Of a DNA stretch of 64,000 nucleotides, positions 17,654 to 24,881 are shown one piece after another. This DNA comes from Hyunsoonleella pacifica (GTDB lineage: Bacteria; Bacteroidota; Bacteroidia; Flavobacteriales; Flavobacteriaceae): the NCBI RefSeq assembly GCF_004310335.1, contig NZ_SIRS01000005.1, forward strand, positions 124,001 through 188,000, given 5' to 3'. Both the position numbers and the translations under genes were made by a program. Position 1 is the stretch's first letter. Each line of letters starts with the position of its first letter. The notes below the pieces were generated by a model, which had not been told where the DNA came from, did not search any database, and saw only the letters and a list, made by a program, of their open reading frames with translations.

Positions 17654-17992
17654 ATGAGATTAGCCAATAAGAAAGCCCTAGAGAAGCTTAAAAGGAAAAA
17701 TAGAGGAAATACCTCATTAGCAAAAGAAATTGAACTTCTTATTGAGGATATTGAGTCTAATGAATGGAAAGACCAAACTGAATTAAATGAAACTAGGTCG
17801 GATGCAGATTGTGTCCATAGTGATGGTTTCTATTTTTTCAATATATCAGTTCATAGAACTATGATAATGATTGAGTTTGATGATGGTGAGGCTACAGTTG
17901 TTTGGGTTGGCAGTCATCAAAAATATGAAGAAGTATTTAAGAACAACAAGAACACCATTAGGAAGTGGCTCAAATCTAATAACTGGATTTAA
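17654..17992 (+). CDS. HigB/RelE-type toxin
   Basis: A 112-residue protein with the HigB pattern: helical N-terminus, an aspartate-led segment (SDADCVHSDGFYFFNI), then a strand pair ending VVWVGSHQKYEEV like the IGTHxEYD strand of mRNA interferase HigB. If active, it cleaves ribosome-bound mRNA. The gene order toxin-then-antitoxin is characteristic of HigBA. The antitoxin ATG is two bases after the toxin stop. The toxin starts nine bases after the -7 box, so the leader is very short. Confidence 0.75.
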   Translation: MRLANKKALEKLKRKNRGNTSLAKEIELLIEDIESNEWKDQTELNETRSDADCVHSDGFYFFNISVHRTMIMIEFDDGEATVVWVGSHQKYEEVFKNNKNTIRKWLKSNNWI

Positions 17993-17993
17993 T

Positions 17994-18560
17994 ATGAAAA
18001 CACAATTTAGCTTAAAAGATTTTTTGGAACTTACGGAAATCCGTAATGAACTTGAATTGGAACGTGCCTTGATAGCAGACCGAAAGTTGCGTGTACTCGC
18101 TAAAGAGAATCCTGAATATAAAAAGGTCAGAAAGCAACTCAGAGACTTAATTGAAGTCTACGAGAATAAGAACTGGAGCTCCAGTTCAAGAATTTCTGAT
18201 AAAAAAATACTTGAAAGCGATTTTGCTGAGTTCATTGCCGAAAAGGAGCGCATATTTATTGAGAATAGAAAGGCTCTTATAAGAAAGAAACTTAAGAATG
18301 TTGGACTCAATCAAAAAGAACTTGGAAGTATTTTGGGGCATCGTAGTAAAAGTTATATGTCTGAATTAATGAATGGTATTAGTCCTTTTACTTTGAAAGA
18401 TTTGGTAATTATCAATCAACTTTTGAAAATTGATTTGACTGATTTGGTACCGACATTCTTACCCCATGATGAAAGAATTAAAATAAAAAGCAAAATTGAG
18501 AAGTTGGAAAAACCAAAACTGAAGATTGCCAATGAGGAAGATTTTGCACTAGTTAGTTAG
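17994..18560 (+). CDS. HigA-like antitoxin with C-terminal HTH
   Basis: A 188-residue protein; the ATG at 17994 follows the toxin stop by one base and is preferred over an upstream in-frame start that would run through the toxin gene. Residues ~1-95 are helical and charged and probably bind the toxin. An XRE-type helix-turn-helix lies at ~95-150 (GLNQKELGSILGHRSKSYMS). The HTH should bind the palindrome at 17607-17637. The protein is longer than classic HigA (~100 residues), as seen in HTH-domain antitoxins of Bacteroidota. The next gene starts immediately at 18561. Confidence 0.75.
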   Translation: MKTQFSLKDFLELTEIRNELELERALIADRKLRVLAKENPEYKKVRKQLRDLIEVYENKNWSSSSRISDKKILESDFAEFIAEKERIFIENRKALIRKKLKNVGLNQKELGSILGHRSKSYMSELMNGISPFTLKDLVIINQLLKIDLTDLVPTFLPHDERIKIKSKIEKLEKPKLKIANEEDFALVS

Positions 18561-19337
18561 ATGTCTAAAACAAAATATAATATACTTGATTATAAAGCTC
18601 ATATTAATGATACTTCCTTTAATGAAGTATTGAGGGATATTGAGGCAAGAAAATTAGATGTTACTAACTGCTCTCTTTCTGATTACCAACTCAAAACATT
18701 ACTATCCCTCACATTCGTTTATGGAACGTATTACGATAAGATAGATAACAAGGAAAGAGAATTGTTCCTAAAGGCGGTATTTGATGAAAAAATACCTGCT
18801 TTGGACCTTCCCAAGAGGTTTTGCCTGCACTTGTTAAACAATTTAGAGATAGAATCAAATCAAGAATTCCGCAATTTAGCTGAATTAAAGTTCGACTTAA
18901 TCAGTCCTTTAAAAAATGGGGCTGTTTTAGACTTTGTAGAAACGGATTTAATTGATGTTGTGGAATCCCATAGAAAGTGGGAATTTGGACGTTTTGTTGC
19001 GGAGAATATGTTCAACAATCCAGCATTGACGAAACTACGTACTGAGTTTGAAACAAACCCACAAAAGAGGGATAAGTTTCAAGATAAACTAGAAAATCAA
19101 CTTACTAGTACCAAGTCACAACTTAAACCATACGAGAGTACTTTTCTAAAGCTTCTATTCAAAACCAAGTTAAACCCAAAGTCAGCAAGTATTGCGGAGT
19201 ACTTAATGATTGCAAACATCTTTCAGGAAAAAGTATTCCGTCTTTCCCTTTCAACAAAAAAATATGTTGCTATTTTGAATACTGTTATTTCGAAAACAAA
19301 TTCGAAGCAAAAGGGCAAAGGTGAGCAAAGGTTATGA
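18561..19337 (+). CDS. Hypothetical protein coupled to the toxin-antitoxin pair, 258 aa
   Basis: Family not recognised. Its ATG directly follows the antitoxin stop codon with no gap, and its stop overlaps the next start (ATGA, 19334-19337), so all four genes form one translational unit. The protein is mostly helical and charged, without membrane segments or recognisable motifs. The coupling suggests a role with the toxin-antitoxin pair or in element maintenance; this is inference from position. Confidence 0.7.
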   Translation: MSKTKYNILDYKAHINDTSFNEVLRDIEARKLDVTNCSLSDYQLKTLLSLTFVYGTYYDKIDNKERELFLKAVFDEKIPALDLPKRFCLHLLNNLEIESNQEFRNLAELKFDLISPLKNGAVLDFVETDLIDVVESHRKWEFGRFVAENMFNNPALTKLRTEFETNPQKRDKFQDKLENQLTSTKSQLKPYESTFLKLLFKTKLNPKSASIAEYLMIANIFQEKVFRLSLSTKKYVAILNTVISKTNSKQKGKGEQRL

Positions 19338-19819
19338 TTACAAATGAAGAACTTCTAAGACGTCTCAACAAGATTGCTGAAAAAGATGACCTCGTAATCA
19401 ACAACAATCAGTACACACTTTCCCAAATAAGACTCGCTGAGAAAATCCTTCAAGACCTTGAACTTGATATAGAACTCTCCAAAAGAAAACCTAAGCTTTC
19501 AAGAAGACGGGCTTTTATTGTAATCTTGGAAGAACTCTATTACGATGTAAAAGAATATCCCAAGAATCTCACTTTAGATGAAATTCATAAAAGAGCCTCA
19601 GTAAGGTTTGAATACTTGAACAGAGATTCAAGAAGTCTTGAGACCCCTTCAGAAATTCATCCAAAAAACCCATGTCTTTATTATGAAGACAATGGAAATG
19701 GCAAAGCTAGATACAGAACAGCTATAGAACTTCTTGCCAATAACACTTCACGGTATTTCGAAAAGCCCGAAGCAGAAATTTCCATTAAGGCAATTCTGGA
19801 AGAAATAATGCTTTGTTAA
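19334..19819 (+). CDS. Hypothetical protein, last gene of the toxin-antitoxin operon, 161 aa
   Basis: Family not recognised. It overlaps the preceding gene by four bases. The middle carries a basic RKPKLSRRRA stretch followed by a helical region that could bind nucleic acid, and the centre has an unusual CLYYEDNGNGKARYR loop. There is no signal peptide or membrane helix. It ends the plus-strand run before the 455-base non-coding oriT-like region. Confidence 0.65.
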   Translation: MITNEELLRRLNKIAEKDDLVINNNQYTLSQIRLAEKILQDLELDIELSKRKPKLSRRRAFIVILEELYYDVKEYPKNLTLDEIHKRASVRFEYLNRDSRSLETPSEIHPKNPCLYYEDNGNGKARYRTAIELLANNTSRYFEKPEAEISIKAILEEIMLC

Positions 19820-19882
19820 GGAAACTATGTTTATAAAGAAGCTGAAAGAACCAAACATTATTAGAACACTCATAATTGCAAC

Positions 19883-20254
19883 GGGGTTATGAAACCCCTG
19901 TCATTCAGGTTTTCCCTTACCACTTTTAAGAAACTTTAGTTCACCTTGTTTTTAGTAAAAAAACGAGAATAATGGTATTATTTGCTATTATTATTCTAAA
20001 TAAACTATTTAATGGAAATAGATTTTCATTTAAATAGGTCTATATACTTCCATTTACGACTTTTTTAATTGCCTCGACCATTCTGGATTTTTTAAAAACA
20101 AAAATCTGCCGTACAAAACTCTATGTACGGTAGAGGCTTTTTACACTTCTAAATCATGGTAGGTTTGCTTTAAACGGAGGTCACGAAGCAAGCCATGTTT
20201 TTGATAGCAAAAACTGCTCACTGTGTTCGCAGGCTTGTTGGGGATGCTCCCCAA
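19883..20254. other. Non-coding hairpin-rich region before mobC, probable oriT
   Basis: The 455 bases between 19820 and 20274 hold no credible gene. Three structures stand out: GGGGTT-ATGA-AACCCC (19883-19898); the stem at 20106-20133; and TTGGGGA-TGC-TCCCCAA (20238-20254), which lies 20 bases before mobC and is followed by ACCCC. In mobilizable elements oriT usually lies just upstream of the relaxosome genes and carries such inverted repeats beside the nic site. The exact nic position cannot be read from the sequence. Confidence 0.6.
20106..20142 (+). terminator. Probable rho-independent terminator
   Basis: CTGCCGTACA (20106-20115) pairs with TGTACGGTAG (20124-20133), including one G-U pair, followed by AGGCTTTTT. 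It would end transcripts coming from the toxin-antitoxin operon, or could be part of the oriT structure. Confidence 0.6.
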
Positions 20255-20274
20255 ACCCCTAAAGTAAACTAGAT

Positions 20275-20631
20275 ATGGCAAGGCCTAAAAAGAACATCAA
20301 ATCAATTAAGTCAATTCAAGTAAATGTAAGATTTACAGTGGATCAATTTTTACTTGTTTCGGATAGTGCTCATTCTTTAGGTATTGAGACTACAGAATAT
20401 ATAAGAAGAAAATCTGCAGGCCGTCCAATGCCAAGGACTCAAATCAACAATACTGACAGAGCTGTTTTTGTAGAGCTAAGCAGAATAGGTAACAACTTAA
20501 ATCAAATAACGAAAAAAGTTCATATAGGAGCTCATTCACTGATACAACTTCAAGTACAACTTGTTGAATTAAAAAATGCACTCGATTTCATAAAATCTAA
20601 AATTTTAGGAGATGATAGCAAAACAGATTAA
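20275..20631 (+). CDS. mobC: Mobilization protein MobC (relaxosome accessory)
   Basis: A 118-residue DNA-binding accessory protein that helps the relaxase at oriT. The N-terminus is basic (ARPKKNIK), followed by a ribbon-helix-helix-like segment (QVNVRFTVDQFLLVSDSAHSL). The C-terminal half holds the MobC signature ELSRIGNNLNQI with the following helix. It starts 20 bases after the last oriT hairpin and overlaps the relaxase gene by 20 bases. Confidence 0.85.
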   Translation: MARPKKNIKSIKSIQVNVRFTVDQFLLVSDSAHSLGIETTEYIRRKSAGRPMPRTQINNTDRAVFVELSRIGNNLNQITKKVHIGAHSLIQLQVQLVELKNALDFIKSKILGDDSKTD

Positions 20632-21661
20632 AGGAAAAGATTTTTATGGAGTTCTAGCTTACAATCAGAAAAAGGTAGAACAAGGAGAAGGTCACGTAAT
20701 TGATAGCATCATAACATTGGATGAGACGGTAGCAATGACTAAAGAATTCAACTTAGTTAGACAATTACGTCCTAGGCTCGGAAAGGCTGTGTATCATGTA
20801 TCCTTGAATTTGCGTCCTGAAGAAAACTTGAGTGATGAGGAATTTAATTTACTAGGACTGGATTATTTGGTCGAGATGGGTTTTGATGATAACCAATACA
20901 TCATTTATAGACACACCGATCAAGAGCATCAACACATTCATATCATAGCAAACAGGGTAAAGTTCTCTGGAGAAGTGGTTAGCGATAGCAAAGATTATGA
21001 ACGAAGTGAAGCTGTAGTAAGAAAGCTAGAGAAGAAATATGGTTTGTTAGAATTGGTCAACAAGAAGCCAAAAAATAAAACAAACCTTACTCAAAAAGAA
21101 ATTGAGAAAACTATTAGAACTGGTAAGATTCCAATAAAACTTTTGCTTCAGGGCAAAATTGAAAATTCTCTATTACACTCAAATAATTTAGGGCAATTCG
21201 TTCAAGCCTTACTTGCTGAAGGCATATCACCCAAATTCAATGTAAGTAAAAGTACTGGTAGAGTATCAGGTGTATCCTTTAGACATGACGACGTGATATA
21301 CAAAGGAAGCACTTTGGGAAGAAATTTCTCATGGAACAACATTATAAAAAGAATAGACTATGAGCAAAGCAGAGACCATTCAATTATTCTCGAAGCTAAT
21401 AGAGCAAAATTTGGAGCTGCGGGAGTTGCTTTTGAATCTTCAAAAGGACCAGTCAGAGTCAATAAAGAGACAAACAGTTCTTCGGGAAGGTCAAGAGCAG
21501 ATTTTGAAAAATCAAAATATTATTTGGGGACTACTCAAAAAAGTACTTTGACGGTAAGTAGTGAATTTAATTCGGAATGGACTGCATTTAAATTAGAACT
21601 GAATGATTTAGGCATCAAGAAGTCAAAAAAGAAAAGGAAAAAGAAATTCTTGAGACATTAA
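20612..21661 (+). CDS. mobA: Relaxase/mobilization nuclease (MobA/VirD2 family)
   Basis: Nicks one strand at oriT and stays covalently bound to it through a tyrosine. The N-terminal nuclease domain has the three-histidine metal site in HTDQEHQHIHI (H106, H108 and H110, with H101 nearby). The catalytic Tyr is probably Y17 (or Y12) in FYGVLAYNQKK. The 349-residue length is at the short end for the family; the C-terminal part is basic and low in conservation features. It overlaps mobC by 20 bases. A second, coiled-coil-like frame of 63 codons lies inside its 3' part (21360-21551). Confidence 0.9.
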   Translation: MIAKQIKGKDFYGVLAYNQKKVEQGEGHVIDSIITLDETVAMTKEFNLVRQLRPRLGKAVYHVSLNLRPEENLSDEEFNLLGLDYLVEMGFDDNQYIIYRHTDQEHQHIHIIANRVKFSGEVVSDSKDYERSEAVVRKLEKKYGLLELVNKKPKNKTNLTQKEIEKTIRTGKIPIKLLLQGKIENSLLHSNNLGQFVQALLAEGISPKFNVSKSTGRVSGVSFRHDDVIYKGSTLGRNFSWNNIIKRIDYEQSRDHSIILEANRAKFGAAGVAFESSKGPVRVNKETNSSSGRSRADFEKSKYYLGTTQKSTLTVSSEFNSEWTAFKLELNDLGIKKSKKKRKKKFLRH

Positions 21662-21662
21662 A

Positions 21663-21875
21663 ATGAAAACGGGTCTGGAACATACAAATATTGTTGAAGC
21701 GCTCAAAGAGGCATTTACCATTGAGCAGCTTGAAACGATGTTATCTGAAAAGAGACAGAAAGCAGGGATAGAAGAAATTTCTGTTTTACCAGACCCTATG
21801 ACTGAAGAAGAACGAATAAAGGAGGAGATGAGGCAATGGCTTTTGGGAACTAGGATATTGTTTCCACCCAGATAA
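21663..21875 (+). CDS. Small conserved-looking protein after mobA, 70 aa
   Basis: Family not recognised. It starts one base after the relaxase stop. The protein is acidic and helical up to residue ~60 and ends QWLLGTRILFPPR. A broken copy of its last ~38 codons occurs at 33910-34035 on the far side of the phosphorothioation operon, ending in nearly the same residues (WILGTRILFPPR). The near-identical ends argue that this is a real gene. Confidence 0.7.
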   Translation: MKTGLEHTNIVEALKEAFTIEQLETMLSEKRQKAGIEEISVLPDPMTEEERIKEEMRQWLLGTRILFPPR

Positions 21876-21970
21876 TTAGGACATATATTATAGGAAAAAG
21901 CGGAAGGAGTAAACTTGAAGAATTGAAAAAGTTTATTATTTTATTGGATTTTATTTTCTTATGATATTAT

Positions 21971-22492
21971 TTATTCTACATTTCTTTCTAAAATCAAATT
22001 TAAAAATGAAGTTGGTTGCAAAAAGTAGTTTGGATTTTCCTCCAACTTTTCTTTTATGAGAATAAGACCTCCATTCGTATAAGACTCCATCGTTTTAAGA
22101 ATTAATTTGATTGCTTGATCTTCGTCAAGTTCACCTTTCTCTAGTTCTACCAAGTCTATATCTGTTTTTGCGATGATTGCAATGAATATGTTTTCTTGAA
22201 GATTAGTAAAATCCTTTCGTGTGGTAATTGTCGTTTTGCTTCCCCAATGCTGAATGTGATGACTAAAATCCGTTTTCTTTTCCTTATCTGGAATTGGACT
22301 ATATTCATTGTTATAAAGTCCTAGAAAAAAGGCGTAGGTATATAGTTCGTAGTTAGTACTGAAATGCTTCCCCAGATTAATCTTCTTTTCGCCTTCCGCA
22401 CCAAACTTTTGAGAAAGTGAGGCAAACAAATCTTTATGTACCACACTGTATTTTGGAATTTTAGTTTTCCATTTTTCAAATAAATTATTCAT
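21971..22492 (-). CDS. Unknown protein of the phosphorothioation-linked module, 173 aa
   Basis: Family not recognised. It is the last gene of the eight-gene minus-strand operon and starts one base after the SMC-like ATPase stop. It is soluble, with a central SHHIQHWG segment and a STNYELYTYAFFLGLY stretch that could be a hydrophobic core helix. No HNH, PD-(D/E)xK or other nuclease motif is clear. By position it is a partner of the adjacent ATPase, probably part of the restriction arm. Confidence 0.7.
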   Translation of the reverse strand: MNNLFEKWKTKIPKYSVVHKDLFASLSQKFGAEGEKKINLGKHFSTNYELYTYAFFLGLYNNEYSPIPDKEKKTDFSHHIQHWGSKTTITTRKDFTNLQENIFIAIIAKTDIDLVELEKGELDEDQAIKLILKTMESYTNGGLILIKEKLEENPNYFLQPTSFLNLILERNVE

Positions 22493-22493
22493 C

Positions 22494-24644
22494 TTATAGT
22501 GTAATTACTTGTGAATTAATTGTTTTCAAATTATTTGGGTCAAAAGGTCTTTCTAGTTTTACCCAAAAAGCTTTATTTCTTCTAACGCTCTCAAATTCTT
22601 TTTTGATAGAAAGTGCTTTAGTCGTTTTATCAGTATTTAGAAAATCTTTAATGAGTAATATTTTTTGATTCTCGGTTTCAAAAATTAAGTTCAGGAACTG
22701 CGCAGTTTTATTCTCACCAAATGATGATGTGGGCGCATCAAAAATCATTGGAAAATTTTCTTCTTTTGTTTCTGTGGCTAATTCTGAAATAGCAAAAAGG
22801 ATTGAGATATGCATTGATGTTAGCAACGATTGATTGGGCTTATAAAAAACTCTACCATCCTCTTGCAACTCTACTTCAACTATAGTTCGACTAATTTTAT
22901 TTCGTCTTATAAACACAATCGTACCCGTGAACGCATCAATGTTAATTTTCTTAAAAAAGGTATTTGACTTTGATTGTAGCTTCTCAATAAACTCATCAAA
23001 CTTTTTCTCTTTAGTGTCCAAAAAGATAGTTTCAATATCTCGCAATATATTTCTAGTTTTAATCAGGAAAGAATTTGCAGAATCAGTATCAATCTTATCT
23101 TTTTCCTCTTTCTTTATTTTCAGTTGTGCTTCAATCTTTTCATATTCTGATGTATATCTAAGTTGATCCCGGTTACGGTTTTTCAAATCATCTTGCCAAG
23201 CATTATAATTTTTAAGTACATCAATTAATTTTTCTTCTGCAATGCTAGAGTTTCCTAATATCCTCTCTCTTTCTAATTTTTCCTTTTCTAACTGCTCATT
23301 AAGTTCTTCAATCTCTTTTTTCCTATCACTATTAAACTCAAACAGTTCTTTAATTTTAGTTCTTATTGATCGTAGATTTTTCAAATTGTCTTCGTGGCTA
23401 ATACTCAAATTTTCTAGCCTATTTGTGTAATCTAATTTAAAAAGTGGCTCATCTTCTTCGTCTTCTGTTTCATCTACAACTTGGCTTTCGAGATAAGTCT
23501 TTAGTCTCTCCATCATAAATTCATAGGCGTCAGAGCCCTTTTTTGCTTCACGATTACAAACTTTGCATATTTCATCTTTTAGCATTTCTTCCATATGTGC
23601 CTTTGATGGTACACCGGTCGGAAGTGGAACAGCATTATTGAGCAAATCAGCTTTTGCTTTTTTCTCACCGAGCTTAATTCCCTTTTCTTTATCAAACTCC
23701 GATTGAAGTTCTCGTCGTCTTATACTGTGCTTGGATACCTTTTTAGCGAATTCTTTATGATATGGTTCGAAATTGACAAGAATCCAGTTTTCATCAAATA
23801 GTGATGTCGTGTAGTTTTCATCAATTTGACCGTTTAGGGAAGAAATATTTTGTTCAATCTCTTTTATACGTTTATTCAAAGTTTCTAGGGCATCAGCATT
23901 TTTAACGTGACTTGCTGCCGATTGTAAATTCCCCTCAATTTTCCTAATTTCTTCATCAGTAGAGTTTAGATGAACTTCGTATTTAGCTTTCTCCTTTTGA
24001 AGAAGTGAAATTTCCCCCTCAAGTTTCTTGTAAAGATTTGCATTTTTCTTGTCAAGCTTCGCAGAATCTTCTACTGCTTTTTCAGCTTTTTCTCTTAGAA
24101 AAGTTCCTTTCTCTGAATATTTATCATAGTGTTTTGCCTCTGAAAATAAATTTATAAGGTTAACTAGAGCATTATCGCTTTCAAAAATGTTCAAATCAGC
24201 TTCGCCCTTAAACATAGAGTATTTTCGAATTTGAAAAGGGAATATTCTATCTAAAAGCGTAGCCCCGTCAACTTGACTTCGTTCACCCAAATTATTTTCT
24301 TCAATACCTTCAATCATAAAGCTCGATGTTGAACACTGATTCTCTTTTTCCTTCCTAGCTACAAAAGATCTTGTTATTATTTTATTATCGCCATACTGTT
24401 CAACAGTCATTGAAACCCTTACTCTAAAACTTTCGCCGGTTTCGGTTTCACTTAATTTTTTTGCAGAAACTAGTAGTTCTAAGTCTTCATTTTCACCATT
24501 GAATAACCAATCCACAGCTTCAAAAAACTTTGTTTTTCCTTCCCCATTTTCTCCAAGAATAATATTCAAGCCTTCCGACAATACAAAAGGATTAGTGTCA
24601 TAGTAACATAAGTAATTGTCTATTTCAATCTTTCTGATAATCAT
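22494..24644 (-). CDS. SMC/RecN/DndD-like ATPase with zinc hook
   Basis: A 716-residue ATPase of the Rad50/DndD kind. Walker A GENGEGKT lies at 31-38. Long coiled coils (~180-335 and ~400-560) flank a CKVC zinc hook at 360-363. The C-terminal head has an MHISILFAISELA signature-like region and a Walker B segment with FDAPTSSFGE near residue 645. DndD in double-strand phosphorothioation systems has this architecture. Here it lies downstream of ssp-type genes, so a role in the restriction arm, acting with the 76- and 173-residue proteins, is likelier than a role in sulfur insertion. It overlaps the 76-residue gene by four bases. Confidence 0.8.
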   Translation of the reverse strand: MIIRKIEIDNYLCYYDTNPFVLSEGLNIILGENGEGKTKFFEAVDWLFNGENEDLELLVSAKKLSETETGESFRVRVSMTVEQYGDNKIITRSFVARKEKENQCSTSSFMIEGIEENNLGERSQVDGATLLDRIFPFQIRKYSMFKGEADLNIFESDNALVNLINLFSEAKHYDKYSEKGTFLREKAEKAVEDSAKLDKKNANLYKKLEGEISLLQKEKAKYEVHLNSTDEEIRKIEGNLQSAASHVKNADALETLNKRIKEIEQNISSLNGQIDENYTTSLFDENWILVNFEPYHKEFAKKVSKHSIRRRELQSEFDKEKGIKLGEKKAKADLLNNAVPLPTGVPSKAHMEEMLKDEICKVCNREAKKGSDAYEFMMERLKTYLESQVVDETEDEEDEPLFKLDYTNRLENLSISHEDNLKNLRSIRTKIKELFEFNSDRKKEIEELNEQLEKEKLERERILGNSSIAEEKLIDVLKNYNAWQDDLKNRNRDQLRYTSEYEKIEAQLKIKKEEKDKIDTDSANSFLIKTRNILRDIETIFLDTKEKKFDEFIEKLQSKSNTFFKKINIDAFTGTIVFIRRNKISRTIVEVELQEDGRVFYKPNQSLLTSMHISILFAISELATETKEENFPMIFDAPTSSFGENKTAQFLNLIFETENQKILLIKDFLNTDKTTKALSIKKEFESVRRNKAFWVKLERPFDPNNLKTINSQVITL

Positions 24645-24871
24645 AAGGCCTCGTTTAAATATTGTGTTACTTGATTCCTTAAAACTGAGTCCGTAACTGG
24701 TGAAGTACCATCTAATCCCTCTACTATCAAAGCAATTGCTTTTACAATAGTCTTGTCTGAATTTAGAGCTTCCCTTATTGTAGTTGGTAAATCTGTTTTA
24801 TCAAATTCATATTTAGATTGAAGAAGGTCGTGGTTTAAAAAACTTTTGAGTATGGTATCTTTTCTTGCCAT
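24641..24871 (-). CDS. Unknown small protein of the phosphorothioation-linked module, 76 aa
   Basis: Family not recognised. It sits between the helicase (gap of 10 bases) and the SMC-like ATPase (4-base overlap), so it is co-translated with both. It is predicted to be wholly helical, with no cysteines, and could be an adaptor or a middle-domain protein such as those seen between helicases and SMC-like ATPases in defence operons. It does not resemble DndE as I know it. The tight coupling supports a real gene. Confidence 0.7.
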   Translation of the reverse strand: MARKDTILKSFLNHDLLQSKYEFDKTDLPTTIREALNSDKTIVKAIALIVEGLDGTSPVTDSVLRNQVTQYLNEAL

Positions 24872-24881
24872 AAGAGTAATA

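Noticed and set aside
17871-17993. N-terminal extension of the antitoxin frame through the toxin gene
   Set aside because: The extension overlaps the toxin in another frame and an ATG sits two bases after the toxin stop, the normal start for this gene order.
23242-23430. A plus-strand frame with very high Ser/Phe content opposite the SMC-like ATPase
   Set aside because: Reverse complement of a coiled coil typically gives such Ser/Phe/Leu frames; there is no start context or homology pattern.
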